Positions 61,386 through 64,000 of a stretch of 64,000 nt of DNA are shown here, piece after piece. The position numbers and the translations under genes were made by a program. Numbering within the stretch: the stretch's first letter is position 1; each line of letters opens with the position of its first letter. The DNA is from Hyaloperonospora brassicae (lineage: Eukaryota > Oomycota > Peronosporomycetes > Peronosporales > Peronosporaceae). The notes below the pieces were generated by a model. It made no database searches and was not told the origin of the DNA. It was given only the letters and a program-made list of their open reading frames with translations. The DNA is taken from assembly GCA_947650285.1 (NCBI GenBank), contig CANTFL010001078.1:1-64000 (forward strand), in the 5' to 3' direction.

Positions 61386-61924
61386 ATGGACGCGGCGGAG
61401 GTAGAGATCCGACTGCGCGCGTTCTACGCCAAGCACAACCCAGGCAACGACCAGAACATGTACGTACGTACGTGTGTCTTTTCGAGCGCTTCTGCGTGCA
61501 TACATCGGTGCTTGTGCTGCCTCATTTGCTGTGTATAGCTCGTCTAATCTCTCTATCTTTTGACTGACGTGTACCCATATGTGACTGCAGTGCAGAGATT
61601 GTACGTCGATTCGAAGGCCGAGAGCAGCAATTGTGCGCGAAACTGTATCAAAAGTACGGAGAAGAGCTGGACCTGACGGGGAACGCTGGCGGTCGCGCTG
61701 ACGAAGCGACGACAGGAGGTGCAGAAGTGGTCGCGAACGCCACGTACGAGCGCGACTTCAAGCCGTACGCACTGCCTCAAGCCACTGCAAGTCCGTTGGA
61801 TGTCCGTTCGGCTCAATTTGATGCTCGCAAAGCTCTCGAAGCTCGAACAGAGCACGTCCAGCTGCCTGTGACGACGGTTTATCCATTGGACAACATCCAA
61901 AAGTGTCGGCATTTGGTGCGTTGA
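61386..61924 (+). CDS. Small protein with KYG-type helical motif
   Basis: Spliced model: 61386-61459 and 61591-61924 (135 residues; GT-AG, in phase). Splicing joins MDAAEVEIRLRAFYAKHNPGNDQN to IAEIVRRFEGREQQLCAKLYQKYGEEL. The pattern FY-x-x-HNP, I-x-x-x-x-x-x-F-x-G-R-E-x-x-L, L-x-x-KYG is a short helical module that I recall from many protist proteins, often next to coiled coils or trafficking domains; it has no firm assigned function. The rest (residues about 60-135) is polar without motifs. The gene is head to head with the TADA1-like gene and has an initiator close to the ATG. It may be a complete small gene. Confidence 0.6.
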
Positions 61925-62213
61925 GGATATTCTGTGGGTCAAACTGCTGAACGGATGATGGTCTAAGGTTTTGAGCTGGACACTGAGGTTGCTATTCGGT
62001 GGGGGTGTAGCTACCAGAGTCGGATCCGAACCGGAAGGCGCTCGTTAGGCTACAGAAGTCACGACCGTCGGCAGTAGCAAAGGAAAAAGAGGCGGCGTGT
62101 ATAAAGAGGATGGGAGAATCTGCTGCTGCACCGTCACTTTTCGAGCAGCTCGCGGGTACGAGTTTGCTCGTTGCTTGCGCGCGTTATTGTTGTGTTGTGT
62201 TTGATATGCTTTG

Positions 62214-62621
62214 ATGTCAGATACGTACTTGGATGGACCGTTTCGCGTCCTACGTCGGTGTTTTCTTGAGCGGACAAAGGTGTTCGTTGTACTTCGTCGT
62301 GTCAATAGCGTGCGTGGCACGTGCCATGGGTTTTTGAAAGCGTTTGATAAGCACCTGAATCTGGTGATGCTGGACGTCACGCAAGAGTTTGTTCCCCACT
62401 TCACCCATGAAAAAGTACTGCGACAAGTACAGGAAGGGACTCGCACTACTAGCGATGCTGTGTTCTCGGCAGCAAATGGACGTCGCAATCGACGCGTCTT
62501 TGCTGGTGCGGGAGGCACGCGGCGCGTGTACGTCAAGCAGTTATTCATCCGTGGTGACAACGTTGTATCAGTCAGTGCCGATTTCGCCGACTCGGCTGTT
62601 GACGGGTCGCGACAGAGCTGA
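62214..62621 (+). CDS. LSM-domain protein, LSM11-like
   Basis: The 135-residue frame starts at 62214. It has an Sm1 motif (GPFRVLRRCFLERTKVFVVL, RRVNSVRGTCHGFLKAFDKHLNLVMLDV) and an Sm2 motif (RVYVKQLFIRGDNVVSVS) parted by a basic insert of about 50 residues. A long gap between Sm1 and Sm2, the RG-x-C-x-GFL-x-AFDK string and QLFIRGDNV match LSM11, the U7 snRNP-specific Sm protein used in histone pre-mRNA 3' processing. Human LSM11 has a long N-terminal extension; here the frame begins just before the Sm fold, so an upstream exon may be missing (an AG acceptor, TCAG/ATACG, lies right after the ATG). The C-terminal exit may also be spliced. Other Lsm proteins lack this insert. Confidence 0.7.
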   Translation: MSDTYLDGPFRVLRRCFLERTKVFVVLRRVNSVRGTCHGFLKAFDKHLNLVMLDVTQEFVPHFTHEKVLRQVQEGTRTTSDAVFSAANGRRNRRVFAGAGGTRRVYVKQLFIRGDNVVSVSADFADSAVDGSRQS

Positions 62622-62638
62622 AGTTGAGAACGCAATGA

Positions 62639-63299
62639 TTGCCGAACACATCGCTGATCGCTGAGAAGAGGCAACGGCTCTTTCGGCATGAGCGTGAAAG
62701 AGTACAGCATGGCCAACGAGCTATTTGTACAAAGCTTCTGATTGTTCCGTGGATGTAGATACCAAGAGCCTTGCAAATTTTGCAGTAGATGCAGGTGAAA
62801 ACGATGGAGGCTTGCTGTTTGCGCAACGGTATCGAGTACAGATCTCGGTACGAAGATGGAAGCTGGTCGGTAGCACACAAAGCTGCAAAGTCCAGTTCTG
62901 ATGAACTGAGCGTGTGCAGAGTGTCGAATGTGCAATGATGATGCTGCGAGTACGAAGTATGCGAAGCAGGTCTTACCATGCGGTGCTGTGGCGGAGCATG
63001 TCGCTTGCTGTCTCGTTTGCAGACACATGCGGCTGATAAGGTATAACGTGCACATTGATCTTGGATACGCTGCCCTCCGGCTGGTGAAGGTGTGGTTTTG
63101 CGTCCATCATTGCCCTGAGACGCCTGATTTTTATCACGAATGGTAGGCAGCTTTGGCCGCAGAAAGCACCTCGATTTCGGCAGGGACGAATCGCTCGTTT
63201 GCTCAAGATGTCAAGTGCCTACCAGACTGGCCACGTGGGTGTAACAAAAGTGTGCAAGGTACTTTCGGCTACCAGCTTCTGGCCAACGCTTTGCAGTAA
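62639..63299 (+). CDS. Hypothetical multi-exon gene with CxxC motif, 5' end unresolved
   Basis: Joined in phase: (62639)-62726, 62786-62869, 62920-62969, 63023-63040, 63147-63299, all GT-AG; the fourth exon is only 18 nt. The product reads EKRQRLFRHERERVQHGQRAI (charged helix), then DAGENDGGLLFAQRYRVQISVRRWKLV, ECRMCNDDAASTKYAKQ, THAADK, and ends VKCLPDWPRGCNKSV, TFGYQLLANALQ. Four cysteines in CxxC and CLPDWPRGC settings suggest a metal site. I do not recognise the family. No start codon lies in this frame before 62726; the first exon probably lies upstream, near or within the LSM11-like gene, and the two could even be one gene. A second reading of the same exons stays open in another frame, so confidence is limited. 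Confidence 0.4.
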
Positions 63300-64000
63300 T
63301 CGCATTGAGCGATGGTTTCATGCATGAGTGGTGTCATCTTGTGCATGCGGACCGTAGCTCCTTTACCGTAGCAGAGACTGGCACTCCATCAATGGTCGTA
63401 GGAATGTTATCATGGCAACGAATTCCATGGATAGTTCTCTCGCAAGATGATGGCAGCAGTATTGCGATCCACGTCAACTGGAACGAGAAGAGGACAAGAG
63501 AAGCAGAAGACATGGTCCAGAGCGCAGGACGGGCTGCAAAGCAATGCAAACGGCGACAGCTTTGATCGTGGGTCGGTGGTATTCGGTTCTTCTTCTCCCA
63601 ACATGGCACAGATTAACACGCCGTTCCGTTTGTTGAATGCAGTCTCGAGGCGATCACGTGCAGCAGTAATCGGCAGTCAATGCACATTGGCTAACAGGTC
63701 TGGAACATGCTTCTGGTATATTCACCTGCAAAAAGCCAAACTCGTGTGGTTGCTTCGTGCCCCTCGTTGCTTGTGCGTCTACATATGACCGAACCGACGC
63801 ATACTGAGAAACCCACCGAACGTTTGCATTCGCTGCATCGTTTGACACGCCGACCATTTCTCGAAAGCCAAGCGACGATACTCGTACCGGTTGACTGGCA
63901 GAGTGCACTCGCATCGTACTCGTTTGACTTCACTTCGGCCTCGAACATACTGAGTTGGTGACCATTAACTCAGTCCCTACCGCCCAACTCTTGCCATTCT
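63300..64000. other. Right-end region
   Basis: Frames on both strands (for example 63305-63565 plus, 63334-63609 minus) lack recognisable motifs. A plus-strand frame ending KRTREAEDMVQSAGRAAKQCKRRQL could be a 3' exon of an alternative model for the preceding gene. A gene could cross the right edge of the window, but none is supported. Confidence 0.4.

Overview
The window looks like nuclear DNA of an oomycete, probably Peronosporales (Phytophthora or a downy mildew); the species cannot be fixed from sequence alone. Reasons: compact genes with few short GT-AG introns (about 54-135 bp); several starts preceded by the oomycete core promoter (a GCTCATTYYNCAWTTT-like initiator plus flanking element); FYVE proteins fused to ankyrin repeats or to a SYLF domain; and a decayed Ty3/Gypsy element. 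No bacterial operons, CRISPR arrays, rRNA or tRNA genes were seen.

Layout. 1-13.4 kb: a small secreted Cys-rich protein with a Gly/Asn repeat tail, the PP2A catalytic subunit (-), a THH1/TOM1-type membrane protein, an ELO fatty-acid elongase, a sideroflexin and a Yvh1/DUSP12 phosphatase (-, five exons). 13.4-19.7 kb: an intronless D-lactate dehydrogenase whose predicted 5' leader carries three tandem mini-hairpins, then a gene-poor island with a broken Gypsy element (gag remnant between two diverged LTR-like segments). 19.7-30.6 kb: a C9orf85/DUF2039 zinc protein, an MscS-like membrane protein, a very long HPS3-like (BLOC-2) protein (-), a C2-like protein and an ankyrin-FYVE protein. 30.6-34.2 kb is gene-poor and holds a near-perfect 21-bp hairpin. 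34.2-54 kb is gene-dense: acid lipase, PPR protein (-), double-propeller coronin, KNL1/Spc7-like kinetochore protein (-), DBP3-like DEAD-box helicase, FAM192A/Fyv6-like protein (-), secreted S33 peptidase, membrane-anchored GH1 protein (-). 54-64 kb: a FYVE-SYLF protein, Mediator subunit MED7 (-), Mpv17/PMP22 protein, SAGA subunit TADA1 (-, 3' end unresolved), a small KYG-motif protein, an LSM11-like protein and a partly resolved zinc-knuckle gene.

Organisation. Head-to-head pairs with short shared promoters dominate (DUSP12/D-LDH, PPR/coronin, KNL1/DBP3, FAM192A/S33, MED7/Mpv17, TADA1/KYG protein). The genes do not form one pathway; most are housekeeping. Themes that recur are gene expression (MED7, TADA1, DBP3, LSM11-like, FAM192A-like), endomembrane and lipid work (two FYVE proteins, HPS3-like, elongase, lipase) and secretion.

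Gene models were built by hand: introns were placed where GT-AG sites keep the frame and restore family motifs. No database search was possible, so family names rest on recognised motifs. The most unusual observations are the repeated RRxT[LV][SD]P module in the KNL1-like protein, the triple hairpin leader of the D-LDH gene, the tandem in-frame ATG repeat at the TADA1 5' end, and the isolated hairpin at 31.2 kb.
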